In this document: positions 1 to 6,147 of the stretch, in pieces
How positions within the stretch are numbered: the first letter of the stretch is position 1
Layout of the letters: every line of letters starts with the position of its first letter
NCBI GenBank assembly: GCA_013041785.1
Contig: JABDRK010000340.1
Coordinates: 1 to 10,861 of the forward strand
Source of the DNA: Eudoraea sp.
Lineage (GTDB): Bacteria > Bacteroidota > Bacteroidia > Flavobacteriales > Flavobacteriaceae
Direction of reading: 5' to 3'
DNA: 10,861 nucleotides
Translations under genes and position numbers: made by a program
The notes under the pieces: generated by a model
What the model saw: only the letters and a program-made list of their open reading frames with translations
What the model was told of the DNA's origin: nothing
Databases searched by the model: none

Positions 1-2199
1 ATTATAACGCACGTTCATCTGAGGCAGTCCCACGATCTTCTCAACGGTGATATCGGCGGCTCCGGCAACATCTGATATCAGGGATTTTATCTCATTGGCC
101 TTCTCGCTCAGTATGTCCAGGTCCTCCCCAAATACTTTTATCGCAATATCTGCCCTAACCCCGGTGATCAGTTCATTAAATCGCATTTCAATGGGCTGTG
201 TAAACTCCACCTCCATCCCAGGGATTATTGCCAAAGCATCCTTAAACTGCTCAGCGAGTCCATCTTTGGACCGGGCAGAAACCCATTCACTTTTGGGTTT
301 CAGGGTAATTATCACGTCACTTTCTTCCATGGACATGGGGTCTGTAGGGACTTCGGCTGCTCCGATGCGCGTTACTACCTGATCTACTTCGGGAAATTGG
401 TCCAGCAGGATTTGCTCAATCTCTGTGGTAATTTCAATAGTCTTACTCAGGGAGGTACCGGTTGGCAAAACAGGTTGTATAACAAAATCTCCCTCATCCA
501 GCGTAGGCACAAATTCGGCTCCCAGTGTATTGAATATATAAACCGTTACCAATAAAAGGGCAGAAGCAATCCCGATAACCCATTTCTTTCTTTGAAGTGC
601 CCAGCGTATGGTGGGGTCATACATCCGATGCAGGAATTCCATAATGCGCTTGGAAAATCTACTGCGTTGTGCCTCCCGGGGTTTGAGTAAAAGGGAGGAA
701 ACCACCGGCACATAAGTAAGGCAAAGGATCATCGCGCCGATCAGGGCAAAACTAAAAGTTAAGGCCATGGGGCGAAACATCTTTCCTTCTACCCCACTCA
801 GGGAAAGTACCGGAATAAAAACTATAAGAATAATAAGTTGTCCAAATATGGCCGAATTCATCATTTTAGAAGAAGACTTCAGAGTAACCTCATCCCGGAT
901 AGTTTTGGTTACCAGACTATCTTGCTCACTGCCCATTCGGGCAAACTCGAAAGCCGTAAATTCCACAATGATCACCGCTCCATCAATGATGATCCCAAAA
1001 TCTATAGCTCCCAGGCTCATAAGATTGGCATCCACACCAAAAGCGTACATCAGCGAGATAGCAAATAACAGGCTTAAGGGAATAATAGAGGCCACCACAA
1101 GTCCGGATCTGAAATTCCCAAGTAACATTACCACTACAAAAACCACGATCAGGCAGCCCAAAACAAGGTTTTCGGTTACGGTGGTTGTGGTTTTCCCGAT
1201 AAGCTCACTTCGCTCAAGAAAATCATTGATGTAAACCCCTTCTGGCAGGGTACCGGAAATGGCTTCAACGCGTTCCTTTACCGCATCAATAACTTGTTTG
1301 GAATTGGCATTTTTGAGCATCATCACCTGACCAAGTACCTTTTCCCCCTGCGCATTTCCAGTAATGGCCCCAAAACGTGTGGCACGTCCAAAGCCCACTT
1401 CGGCCAGGTCCTTGATCAGAATGGGTTTTCCTTTCCTGTTAACCACAACGGTCTGTTCAATATCGGAAAGTGAGGACATTAACCCCTCTCCCCTGATAAA
1501 ATAGGCCTGGTTGAGCTTTTCAATATAACCGCCTCCTGCAACGCTGTTATTGAGTTCAAGGGCATTAAATACTTCCGTAATGCTAATCCCGAGTGCTTGC
1601 AGTTGCTGAGGGTCAATGGCAATTTCATATTGTTTTAATTCTCCCCCCCAGGTGTTTACCTCCACCACTCCAGGAATACCGGATAATTGCCGTTTCACGA
1701 TCCAATCCTGTATCGTCCTGAGGTCCATTGCCGTATAACGCGACTCGTATCCGGGATGGGTGTCCAGGATGTACTGGTAAATTTCCCCAAGCCCTGTGGA
1801 AATCGGGCCCATTTCCGGGCTTCCAAAACCTTCCGGAATCTTTTCACTGGCTGATTTGATTTTTTCTGCAATCAACTGCCTGGGGAGGTAGGTTCCCATG
1901 GCGTCATCAAAGACAATAGTAACCACAGAAAGTCCGAATTTGGAGATTGATCTTATCTCCTGAACCCCGGGTAAATTAGCCATTTCCAATTCTACAGGAT
2001 AGGTAACAAATTGTTCCATATCCTGGGTTGAAAGATTTCGTGATGTGGTGATCACCTGTACCTGATTATTGGTAATGTCCGGGACAGCACCAATCGAAAT
2101 TTGGGTAAGGGCATAACCGCCAAATAGGGTGGCAATACCAATTAGAATAAGTACCAGCAGCTTGTTGCGCAGACTGAATCGAATGATTTTTGTTAACAT
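1..2199 (-). CDS. CusA/CzcA-family heavy-metal efflux RND transporter, partial (C-terminus beyond left edge)
   Basis: Inner-membrane proton-driven pump of the heavy-metal efflux RND type, which exports cations such as Cu/Ag or Co/Zn/Cd with periplasmic adaptor and outer-membrane partners. I read an uninterrupted frame of 733 codons from ATG at 2199 to the left edge, with no stop and no frameshift. The N-terminus (MLTKIIRFSLRN) leads into a first membrane helix at about residues 12-30. Next comes the periplasmic porter start, with the family-typical AVPDITNNQVQV. TM4 carries the signature GAIDFGIIIDGAVIIVE at residues 397-413, containing D400, D406 and E413, the acidic residues expected of the HME-RND proton relay. 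Later segments such as PVLPTGTSLS, MSMEESDVI and GLPQMNVRYN are also typical. Family members are about 1,030-1,450 residues, so roughly a third to a half is missing. The metal specificity cannot be decided from the visible part. It lies 62 bp downstream of a small His-rich gene and is probably co-transcribed with it. Confidence 0.96.
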   Translation of the reverse strand, partial: MLTKIIRFSLRNKLLVLILIGIATLFGGYALTQISIGAVPDITNNQVQVITTSRNLSTQDMEQFVTYPVELEMANLPGVQEIRSISKFGLSVVTIVFDDAMGTYLPRQLIAEKIKSASEKIPEGFGSPEMGPISTGLGEIYQYILDTHPGYESRYTAMDLRTIQDWIVKRQLSGIPGVVEVNTWGGELKQYEIAIDPQQLQALGISITEVFNALELNNSVAGGGYIEKLNQAYFIRGEGLMSSLSDIEQTVVVNRKGKPILIKDLAEVGFGRATRFGAITGNAQGEKVLGQVMMLKNANSKQVIDAVKERVEAISGTLPEGVYINDFLERSELIGKTTTTVTENLVLGCLIVVFVVVMLLGNFRSGLVVASIIPLSLLFAISLMYAFGVDANLMSLGAIDFGIIIDGAVIIVEFTAFEFARMGSEQDSLVTKTIRDEVTLKSSSKMMNSAIFGQLIILIVFIPVLSLSGVEGKMFRPMALTFSFALIGAMILCLTYVPVVSSLLLKPREAQRSRFSKRIMEFLHRMYDPTIRWALQRKKWVIGIASALLLVTVYIFNTLGAEFVPTLDEGDFVIQPVLPTGTSLSKTIEITTEIEQILLDQFPEVDQVVTRIGAAEVPTDPMSMEESDVIITLKPKSEWVSARSKDGLAEQFKDALAIIPGMEVEFTQPIEMRFNELITGVRADIAIKVFGEDLDILSEKANEIKSLISDVAGAADITVEKIVGLPQMNVRYN

Positions 2200-2261
2200 A
2201 ATCCAGGGAAATGCAGTGAATCTTAACCTGCAGGATACAGGCCTTTATCTTTCAATCGGGA

Positions 2262-2660
2262 TTATGCCGCTCTGGGGGGCTGGAAAATATCAAATTTGGA
2301 TATGGAAGCGTAATTTTCCAGATAGCGGAAATTCAATACCGCATCTGTAACCGCCAGGGATTTGATGGGTGTAAAACTATTGGAAAAACACGCAAGATCA
2401 GCTAGAAGGGGAACACAGGACTGGTGCTGGAAAGGAAGTTCTTCATGCTGTGATTGTTCTTCCTGATGTTCATTTTCATGTTCCTGCTGCAGGTCTCCAT
2501 AGTGCTTGGATATGAACAGCAAGAAATTGTCCCCGTAATTTTCCGAATGGAAACGCGCATGTTCAACCAGTGAATCAATCCGGTAAATATCCTGCATATC
2601 CCAGAAGGAACTTTGCAAAAGCACTAAAAACGCAAGTAATATGGAAGGAATTCGAACCAT
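2262..2660 (-). CDS. Small His-rich, probably exported protein upstream of the RND pump gene
   Basis: Function unknown; I do not recognise a named domain. The preferred start is the ATG at 2660, giving 132 residues. From there the protein opens with a hydrophobic stretch (residues 4-19, IPSILLAFLVLLQSSF) that looks like a signal peptide or membrane anchor. The frame could be extended to 2756, but that start falls inside a TAnnTTTG promoter motif, so the shorter form fits better. The middle (residues 53-79) is rich in His and acidic residues, with H53, H61, H65, H72 and H79. There are two Cys (C82, C91), and the C-terminus contains Q-P-P-R. These are plausible metal ligands in the periplasm. 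The gene lies 62 bp upstream of the CusA/CzcA gene on the same strand, so a metal-sensing or metal-binding accessory role is a reasonable inference but not shown. Small proteins of this kind ahead of efflux pumps are, to my recollection, common in flavobacteria. Confidence 0.75.
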   Translation of the reverse strand: MVRIPSILLAFLVLLQSSFWDMQDIYRIDSLVEHARFHSENYGDNFLLFISKHYGDLQQEHENEHQEEQSQHEELPFQHQSCVPLLADLACFSNSFTPIKSLAVTDAVLNFRYLENYASISKFDIFQPPRAA

Positions 2661-2753
2661 CAGCACCTCTAAGGTATTAAAAATATCAGCTATTAATGTA
2701 ACTCGTTTTACAAAGCGATGGCCAACCCTTGGAATCCTGCTTTGAGTTGAATT

Positions 2754-2761
2754 CAAATCTA
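2754..2761 (-). promoter_or_regulatory. Bacteroidota-type -7 promoter box for the metal-efflux genes
   Basis: On the minus strand this reads TAGATTTG, an exact match to the Bacteroidota -7 element TAnnTTTG. Transcription would begin near 2747, leaving a leader of about 87 bases before the ATG at 2660. I see no TTG at the expected -33 position, so this is a motif match only. Confidence 0.45.
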
Positions 2762-2832
2762 CAGCTCTGTGTAGTTAATAATCATGATATAAATCAGCTT
2801 CCTGGGGTGCAAAAAATCTGAAAATACTTCCC

Positions 2833-2840
2833 TATATTTG
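2833..2840 (+). promoter_or_regulatory. Bacteroidota-type -7 promoter box for tRNA-Leu
   Basis: TATATTTG matches TAnnTTTG exactly and ends 14 bases before the first base of the tRNA, an appropriate distance for a short 5' leader. A clear TTG at -33 is missing. Confidence 0.55.
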
Positions 2841-2854
2841 TCGCCTGTTCAGCT

Positions 2855-2938
2855 GCCCAGGTGCTGGAACTGGTAGACAGGCATGGTTGAGGGCCATGTG
2901 TCCAATAGGGCGTGTGGGTTCGACTCCCATCCTGGGCA
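2855..2938 (+). tRNA. tRNA-Leu, anticodon GAG
   Basis: An 84-nt class II tRNA that folds by eye. The acceptor stem is GCCCAGG (2855-2861) pairing with CCTGGGC (2931-2937), and the discriminator base is A2938. The D-stem is CTG/CAG. The anticodon stem is CATGG/CCATG around the 7-base loop TTGAGGG, placing anticodon GAG at 2889-2891, which reads CUU and CUC. The long variable arm (2899-2913) forms a 4-bp hairpin (GTCC/GGGC), as expected for leucine. The T-stem is GTGGG/CCCAT with loop TTCGACT. The 3' CCA is not encoded and must be added after transcription. Confidence 0.96.
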
Positions 2939-2944
2939 CAGAAG

Positions 2945-2975
2945 ACCCCTAGGTGTATTCATTTAGGGGTTTTTT
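2945..2975 (+). terminator. Rho-independent terminator after tRNA-Leu
   Basis: ACCCCTA (2945-2951) pairs with TAGGGGT (2964-2970) around a 12-base loop. The right arm runs directly into a T-tract (2970-2975). It starts 6 bases after the tRNA and ends 30 bases before the next start codon, so it separates the tRNA transcript from the following gene. Confidence 0.85.
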
Positions 2976-3005
2976 ATATCTTGGTTTCCATAACGAAATA
3001 ATGCA

Positions 3006-4253
3006 TTGAAACAAATTGTTGTCATTGGTGGCGGGATTGTGGGTTTGAGCTCAGCTTATTACCTGCAGCAAGATGGAAATCAGGTAACTATCATTGATAA
3101 AACTGATCTTTCCGGCGGAGCGTCCTATGTAAATGCGGGATACCTCACTCCCAGCCATATTATTCCGCTGGCATCCCCTGGAATGATGGCTAAGGGAATC
3201 AAATGGATGTTCAACAGCAGCAGTCCATTCTACATTAAGCCACGCCTGGATCCTGATTTCCTGAAGTGGGCCTGGTATTTCAACAAATCTTCGACCAAAG
3301 CCCATGTGGAAAAAGCCATCCCCCTGATAAAAGATCTCAACCTGCTTAGCAAAGAGCTGTATACCGACTGGCATGAGTCCGGGGAAATGGGAGATTTCCA
3401 ATTGGAAAAAAAAGGACTATTGATGCTCTACAAATCCCGAAAAGAAGGGGAGCACGAGAAAGAAATCGCCAAAAGGGCAGCAAGTTTGGGCCTTGAAGTC
3501 AGGGAATTGACCGCTCGTGAATTAAGCAAGATACAACCCAACTTAAATGCTGAAATCCTGGGCGCAGTTCATTACGAATGTGATGCCCACACCTCGCCTC
3601 ATGAAATCATGCGGAAATTAAAGCATTTGCTACAAAAGAAAGGTGTGGTATTCAAAACCGGGGAGGAAGTAACCGATTTCAGTTATGAGTCCGGTAATAT
3701 CAATAGGGTAAACACCCAAATCAGCAGCTATCCGGCTGATGAAGTGGTTTTGGCCTCTGGTTCCTGGTCACAGGGTCTGGCAAAAAAACTTGGATTGCGA
3801 TTAGCCGTACAGCCCGGCAAAGGCTATCGGATTGATGTGCCCCGGGAAACCCCGGTTACTTTACCAGCCATCCTTATGGAAGCCAAGGTTGCGGTTACTC
3901 CTATGAAAGGTTTTACCCGTTTCGCCGGTACTATGGAACTTTCAGGAATCAATCATAAGATCCGGAAGGAGCGGGTCAGCGCTATCGCCAGGGCAGCGGA
4001 ATCATACTACAACCAATTGCATATAAGTGAAAGGGAAAAGGCCAACGCCAAATGTGGATTGCGGCCGGTCTCACCAGATGGATTACCCTATATAGGCCGT
4101 CCTTCTCAATTCAACAACCTGGCTATTGCCACCGGCCATGCCATGATGGGCTGGAGTCTGGGACCAGCAACCGGGAAATTGGTGTCCGAACTCATAGCAG
4201 GGAAAAAACTCTCCATGGCATTGGACGGCTTTCATCCAGACCGTCGTTTTTAA
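3006..4253 (+). CDS. FAD-dependent D-amino acid dehydrogenase-like oxidoreductase (DadA/DAO family)
   Basis: Predicted flavoprotein of the DAO superfamily, which oxidises D-amino acids or related cyclic/secondary amines to imino acids and passes electrons to the respiratory chain. The 415 residues are close to the usual DadA length (~420-430). The N-terminal Rossmann motif G8-G-G10-I-V-G13 is followed by acidic D31 at the end of beta-2 for the FAD ribose. A Gly-rich stretch S37-GGAS follows. The C-terminus has G351-L-R-P, DGLPYIG (358-364) and GHAMMGWSLGPATG (377-390), all typical of the FAD cap. The start is TTG at 3006: an in-frame TAA lies at 2991 and no ATG or GTG lies between. The out-of-frame ATG at 2999 would terminate after two codons. 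No hydroxyproline-pathway partner or racemase is adjacent, so the substrate (D-alanine, D-hydroxyproline or other) is open. The stop codon abuts that of the convergent DUF1080 gene. Confidence 0.9.
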   Translation: MKQIVVIGGGIVGLSSAYYLQQDGNQVTIIDKTDLSGGASYVNAGYLTPSHIIPLASPGMMAKGIKWMFNSSSPFYIKPRLDPDFLKWAWYFNKSSTKAHVEKAIPLIKDLNLLSKELYTDWHESGEMGDFQLEKKGLLMLYKSRKEGEHEKEIAKRAASLGLEVRELTARELSKIQPNLNAEILGAVHYECDAHTSPHEIMRKLKHLLQKKGVVFKTGEEVTDFSYESGNINRVNTQISSYPADEVVLASGSWSQGLAKKLGLRLAVQPGKGYRIDVPRETPVTLPAILMEAKVAVTPMKGFTRFAGTMELSGINHKIRKERVSAIARAAESYYNQLHISEREKANAKCGLRPVSPDGLPYIGRPSQFNNLAIATGHAMMGWSLGPATGKLVSELIAGKKLSMALDGFHPDRRF

Positions 4254-4955
4254 CTACAACCTTCTTACGCGTACATTGCGAAACCATACACCGGCTCCGT
4301 GGTCCTGAAGTCCGATATGCCCGTAATTGGCTTTGCCATAGTCTGGATATTCTTCCCATTTTCCGCTGTCCCGGCGGGTTTGCCAGTCTTCCGAAAACTT
4401 GTCGAATTCAAGGATCTTCTCCCCATTCAACCAGTGTTCCACTTTACCTTCCTTAAATATAATGCTGCTGGAATTCCACTCCCCTACCGGATTTAGCTTT
4501 TTATCTGTACTGGCATTATGCATGGCATAGTTGGCACCTGTCTTTTGCCAGTCCTCGAGGGGGTCCGGAAAGCCGACATCATCAAGAATTTGATATTCAG
4601 GTCCCGTTTGATAGGGAGAATGGTATGCCGGTGATTCCACCACATGGTAAAAAATTCCGCTATTCCCGGCTTCACTGATCTTCCATTCGAGTTGAAGTTC
4701 GAAATTGTCAAACTGTTCCCGGGTGATGATATCGCCTCCCATATCCCCCGCTTTACCAAAACATTCGATCACTCCGTCCTTAATAGCCCAATTATCAGGG
4801 AGTTGTTCCTTATTATACCCCCTCCAGGCTTCTGTATCCATTAAGGATATCCAGGAGGAAGTATCTGCAACCTCCGCTTCGGCAGGAGGCTGCTTTTTTT
4901 CTTTACAAGCGGTAAACAGAATCAGAAATACGAGTAGTATTTTTTTATATGGCAT
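4254..4955 (-). CDS. DUF1080 / 3-keto-disaccharide hydrolase domain lipoprotein
   Basis: Predicted lipoprotein of 233 residues with one DUF1080 domain (PF06439), a concanavalin-like beta-sandwich common in Bacteroidota and Planctomycetes and linked to carbohydrate or 3-keto-glycoside hydrolysis. The N-terminus is a type II signal peptide: K4-K5, a hydrophobic core at 6-15, and a lipobox FTAC with C17 as the lipidated residue. The following K-E resembles the lipoprotein export signal of Bacteroidota, so surface exposure is possible. After a short linker the domain runs from about S34 to the C-terminus. It includes NWAIKDGVIEC (55-65), ISEAGNSGIFY (93-103), GPEYQILDD (118-126) and the closing GHIGLQDHG...VWFRNVRVR (212-231), which is very characteristic. 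The length fits a single-domain member. The true substrate is unknown. The gene is divergent from the carotenoid operon and shows no functional link to it. Confidence 0.92.
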   Translation of the reverse strand: MPYKKILLVFLILFTACKEKKQPPAEAEVADTSSWISLMDTEAWRGYNKEQLPDNWAIKDGVIECFGKAGDMGGDIITREQFDNFELQLEWKISEAGNSGIFYHVVESPAYHSPYQTGPEYQILDDVGFPDPLEDWQKTGANYAMHNASTDKKLNPVGEWNSSSIIFKEGKVEHWLNGEKILEFDKFSEDWQTRRDSGKWEEYPDYGKANYGHIGLQDHGAGVWFRNVRVRRL

Positions 4956-5039
4956 GGTTCAAATATTTAAAACTTTCATGTTCACAGGATCCCCTTTGTT
5001 GCCGGGCTGCAGTACGCTCACCAAGCATGGAATTAATTT

Positions 5040-5057
5040 TTGACCAGAGCTGGTCAA
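5040..5057. promoter_or_regulatory. Perfect palindrome, candidate operator
   Basis: TTGACCAG-AG-CTGGTCAA: two perfect 8-bp half-sites with a 2-bp spacer. It lies about 85 bp upstream of the DUF1080 start and 167 bp upstream of merR. No T-tract follows on either strand, so it is not an intrinsic terminator. A dimeric regulator's binding site is the natural reading, but which gene it would serve is unknown. Confidence 0.5.
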
Positions 5058-5144
5058 CATATTGGCATGACTAAATATATTGATTTTGCTCAACTCCGGG
5101 AGAAGAAATAAGGAAATGATAAAAAAGAGCTGGCAGGATATTGA

Positions 5145-5213
5145 AACTATTTAAAATTTAACGTAATAATTAGAAATTTCCTTTAAATTTTGGTAACTTT
5201 GTTTAACTATTTA
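5145..5213 (+). repeat. Pair of 9-bp direct repeats flanking the carotenoid-operon promoter
   Basis: AACTATTTA occurs at 5145-5153 and 5205-5213, exactly 60 bp apart. The first copy is upstream of the -7 box. The second lies over the expected transcription start, where a repressor would act. The hexamer TTTAAC also occurs at 5157-5162 and 5202-5207. The region is AT-rich, so chance recurrence cannot be excluded. Confidence 0.35.
5194..5201 (+). promoter_or_regulatory. Bacteroidota-type -7 promoter box of the carotenoid operon
   Basis: TAACTTTG matches TAnnTTTG exactly, 22 bases before the merR ATG. The start of transcription would be near 5206, giving a leader of less than 20 bases. The -33 region has TTAG rather than a clean TTG. 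As only 24 bp separate merR from crtI, this is the most likely promoter for the whole operon. Confidence 0.55.
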
Positions 5214-5223
5214 GTAAAAAACG

Positions 5224-6123
5224 ATGAACAACGTTAAGAAATTTTTTAGCATACGCGACCTGGAAAACCTTTCGGGAATTAAGGCCCATACCATTCGGAT
5301 CTGGGAAAAGCGGTATAACCTGCTGTCCCCGGAACGAACCAGTACCAACATCCGAACCTATAGTCTGGCGAGCCTGCAAAAACTACTGAACGTTACCCTG
5401 TTATACAACAACGGTTATAAGATTTCGAAGATTGCCAAGATTCCTGAAGACGAGATCCCACAGGTGGTGCGGGAGCTGGTTGCCAAGAATAGCACTAAAA
5501 GTCATGCACTAAATGCCTTTAAGCTGTCCATGATCAACTTTGATCTGGCTATGTTTCAACGTACCTACAGCAATCTATTGGCAGATCGTTCCTTCCGGGA
5601 CATCTTCTGGGAGGTTTTCATCCCGCTCCTGAACGAGCTAGGTTTACTTTGGCAGACGGATACCATTAGTCCGGCTCATGAACACTTTATTACCAATCTT
5701 ATTAAACAAAAGATCTATACCAGCACCGAAAAGATCCAAACCATAGAACCCACCAAAAAGGACAAGGTTTTTGTCCTTTTCCTTCCCGAAAACGAGATCC
5801 ATGAAATCGGTTTATTATTTGTGAACTATGAAATAATTTTGAAAGGCTACAAAACAGTTTATCTGGGACAAACCATGCCTGTGGAAAATTTGGTGGATCT
5901 CAGGAAATATTACGAGAACCTGTATTTCCTATCCTATTTTACGGTAGTCCCTACCAAAGACAGGCTACATGAGTATATCAAGGACTTTACCGAGCAGGTA
6001 AACGATGATGGAAAATCCAACCTTTGGATCCTCGGCAGGCAAACACAACATCTTAAATCAGAAGATTTACCCCCTCAAATTAAAACGTTCCAATCTGTTG
6101 AACAGTTGTCCACGTTCTTGTAA
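5224..6123 (+). CDS. MerR-family regulator with cobalamin-binding-type C-terminus (CarH/LitR-like)
   Basis: Predicted DNA-binding regulator of carotenoid synthesis, 299 residues, the size of CarH/LitR proteins. Residues 8-46 form the MerR winged helix-turn-helix (FSIRDLENLSGI, TIRIWEKRYN, RTYS). Residues ~93-170 are helical and correspond to the four-helix bundle above cobalamin. They contain W143-x9-E153-H154, the W-x9-EH signature of AdoCbl-binding CarH proteins. Residues ~180-299 fit the Rossmann B12 domain, with E191-x-H193-x-x-G196, where H193 would be the lower axial cobalt ligand. In Myxococcus and Thermus such proteins repress carotenogenic genes in the dark and release DNA when AdoCbl is photolysed; the same role here is inferred. 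The residue after W143 is Q144, where Thermus CarH has His132. The gene heads the operon, 24 bp before crtI, so autoregulation is expected. Confidence 0.93.
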   Translation: MNNVKKFFSIRDLENLSGIKAHTIRIWEKRYNLLSPERTSTNIRTYSLASLQKLLNVTLLYNNGYKISKIAKIPEDEIPQVVRELVAKNSTKSHALNAFKLSMINFDLAMFQRTYSNLLADRSFRDIFWEVFIPLLNELGLLWQTDTISPAHEHFITNLIKQKIYTSTEKIQTIEPTKKDKVFVLFLPENEIHEIGLLFVNYEIILKGYKTVYLGQTMPVENLVDLRKYYENLYFLSYFTVVPTKDRLHEYIKDFTEQVNDDGKSNLWILGRQTQHLKSEDLPPQIKTFQSVEQLSTFL

Positions 6124-6132
6124 ATTCGAAAT

Positions 6133-6138
6133 AGGAAG
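6133..6138 (+). promoter_or_regulatory. Shine-Dalgarno-like site for crtI
   Basis: AGGAAG lies 9 bases before the ATG at 6148 and 21 before the in-frame ATG at 6160. It favours the upstream start, although Bacteroidota depend little on such sites. Confidence 0.35.
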
Positions 6139-6147
6139 AACAGTAAC

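Larger units (their letters stand above)
4956..5223. other. Divergent intergenic region between the DUF1080 gene and the carotenoid operon
   Basis: A 268-bp stretch without a convincing gene. It becomes strongly AT-rich towards the merR start. It holds a perfect palindrome (5040-5057), a 9-bp direct repeat (5145-5153 and 5205-5213) and a -7 promoter box (5194-5201). Two micro-frames of 14 and 12 codons (5067-5111 and 5116-5154, plus strand) are also present, but I do not call them as genes. No convincing promoter for the DUF1080 gene was found on the minus strand: the nearest motif lies only a few bases from its ATG and has a mismatch. Confidence 0.7.

Noticed and set aside
47..1234. Open frames on the plus strand (47-382, 767-1234, 838-1068)
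   Set aside because: They lie opposite the intact CusA/CzcA frame, whose motifs are unmistakable; their products are low-complexity Ser/Ile/Thr-rich shadows.
1..2199. Possible frameshift or stop in the pump gene
   Set aside because: All 733 codons were read on the minus strand without a stop, and family motifs stay in one frame from start to edge.
2661..2756. Longer start (ATG at 2756) for the small His-rich gene
   Set aside because: It overlaps the TAGATTTG promoter motif and puts 32 polar residues ahead of a good signal-peptide-like segment starting at the ATG at 2660.
2855..2975. tRNA-Leu as an integration site of a mobile element
   Set aside because: No integrase gene, no repeated tRNA 3' end and no change in gene character on either side.
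4493..4759. Minus-strand alternative frame inside the DUF1080 gene
   Set aside because: The overlapping DUF1080 frame has a lipobox and complete family motifs; the alternative has none.
5040..5057. Palindrome as an intrinsic terminator
   Set aside because: No T-tract follows the stem on either strand and no gene ends beside it.
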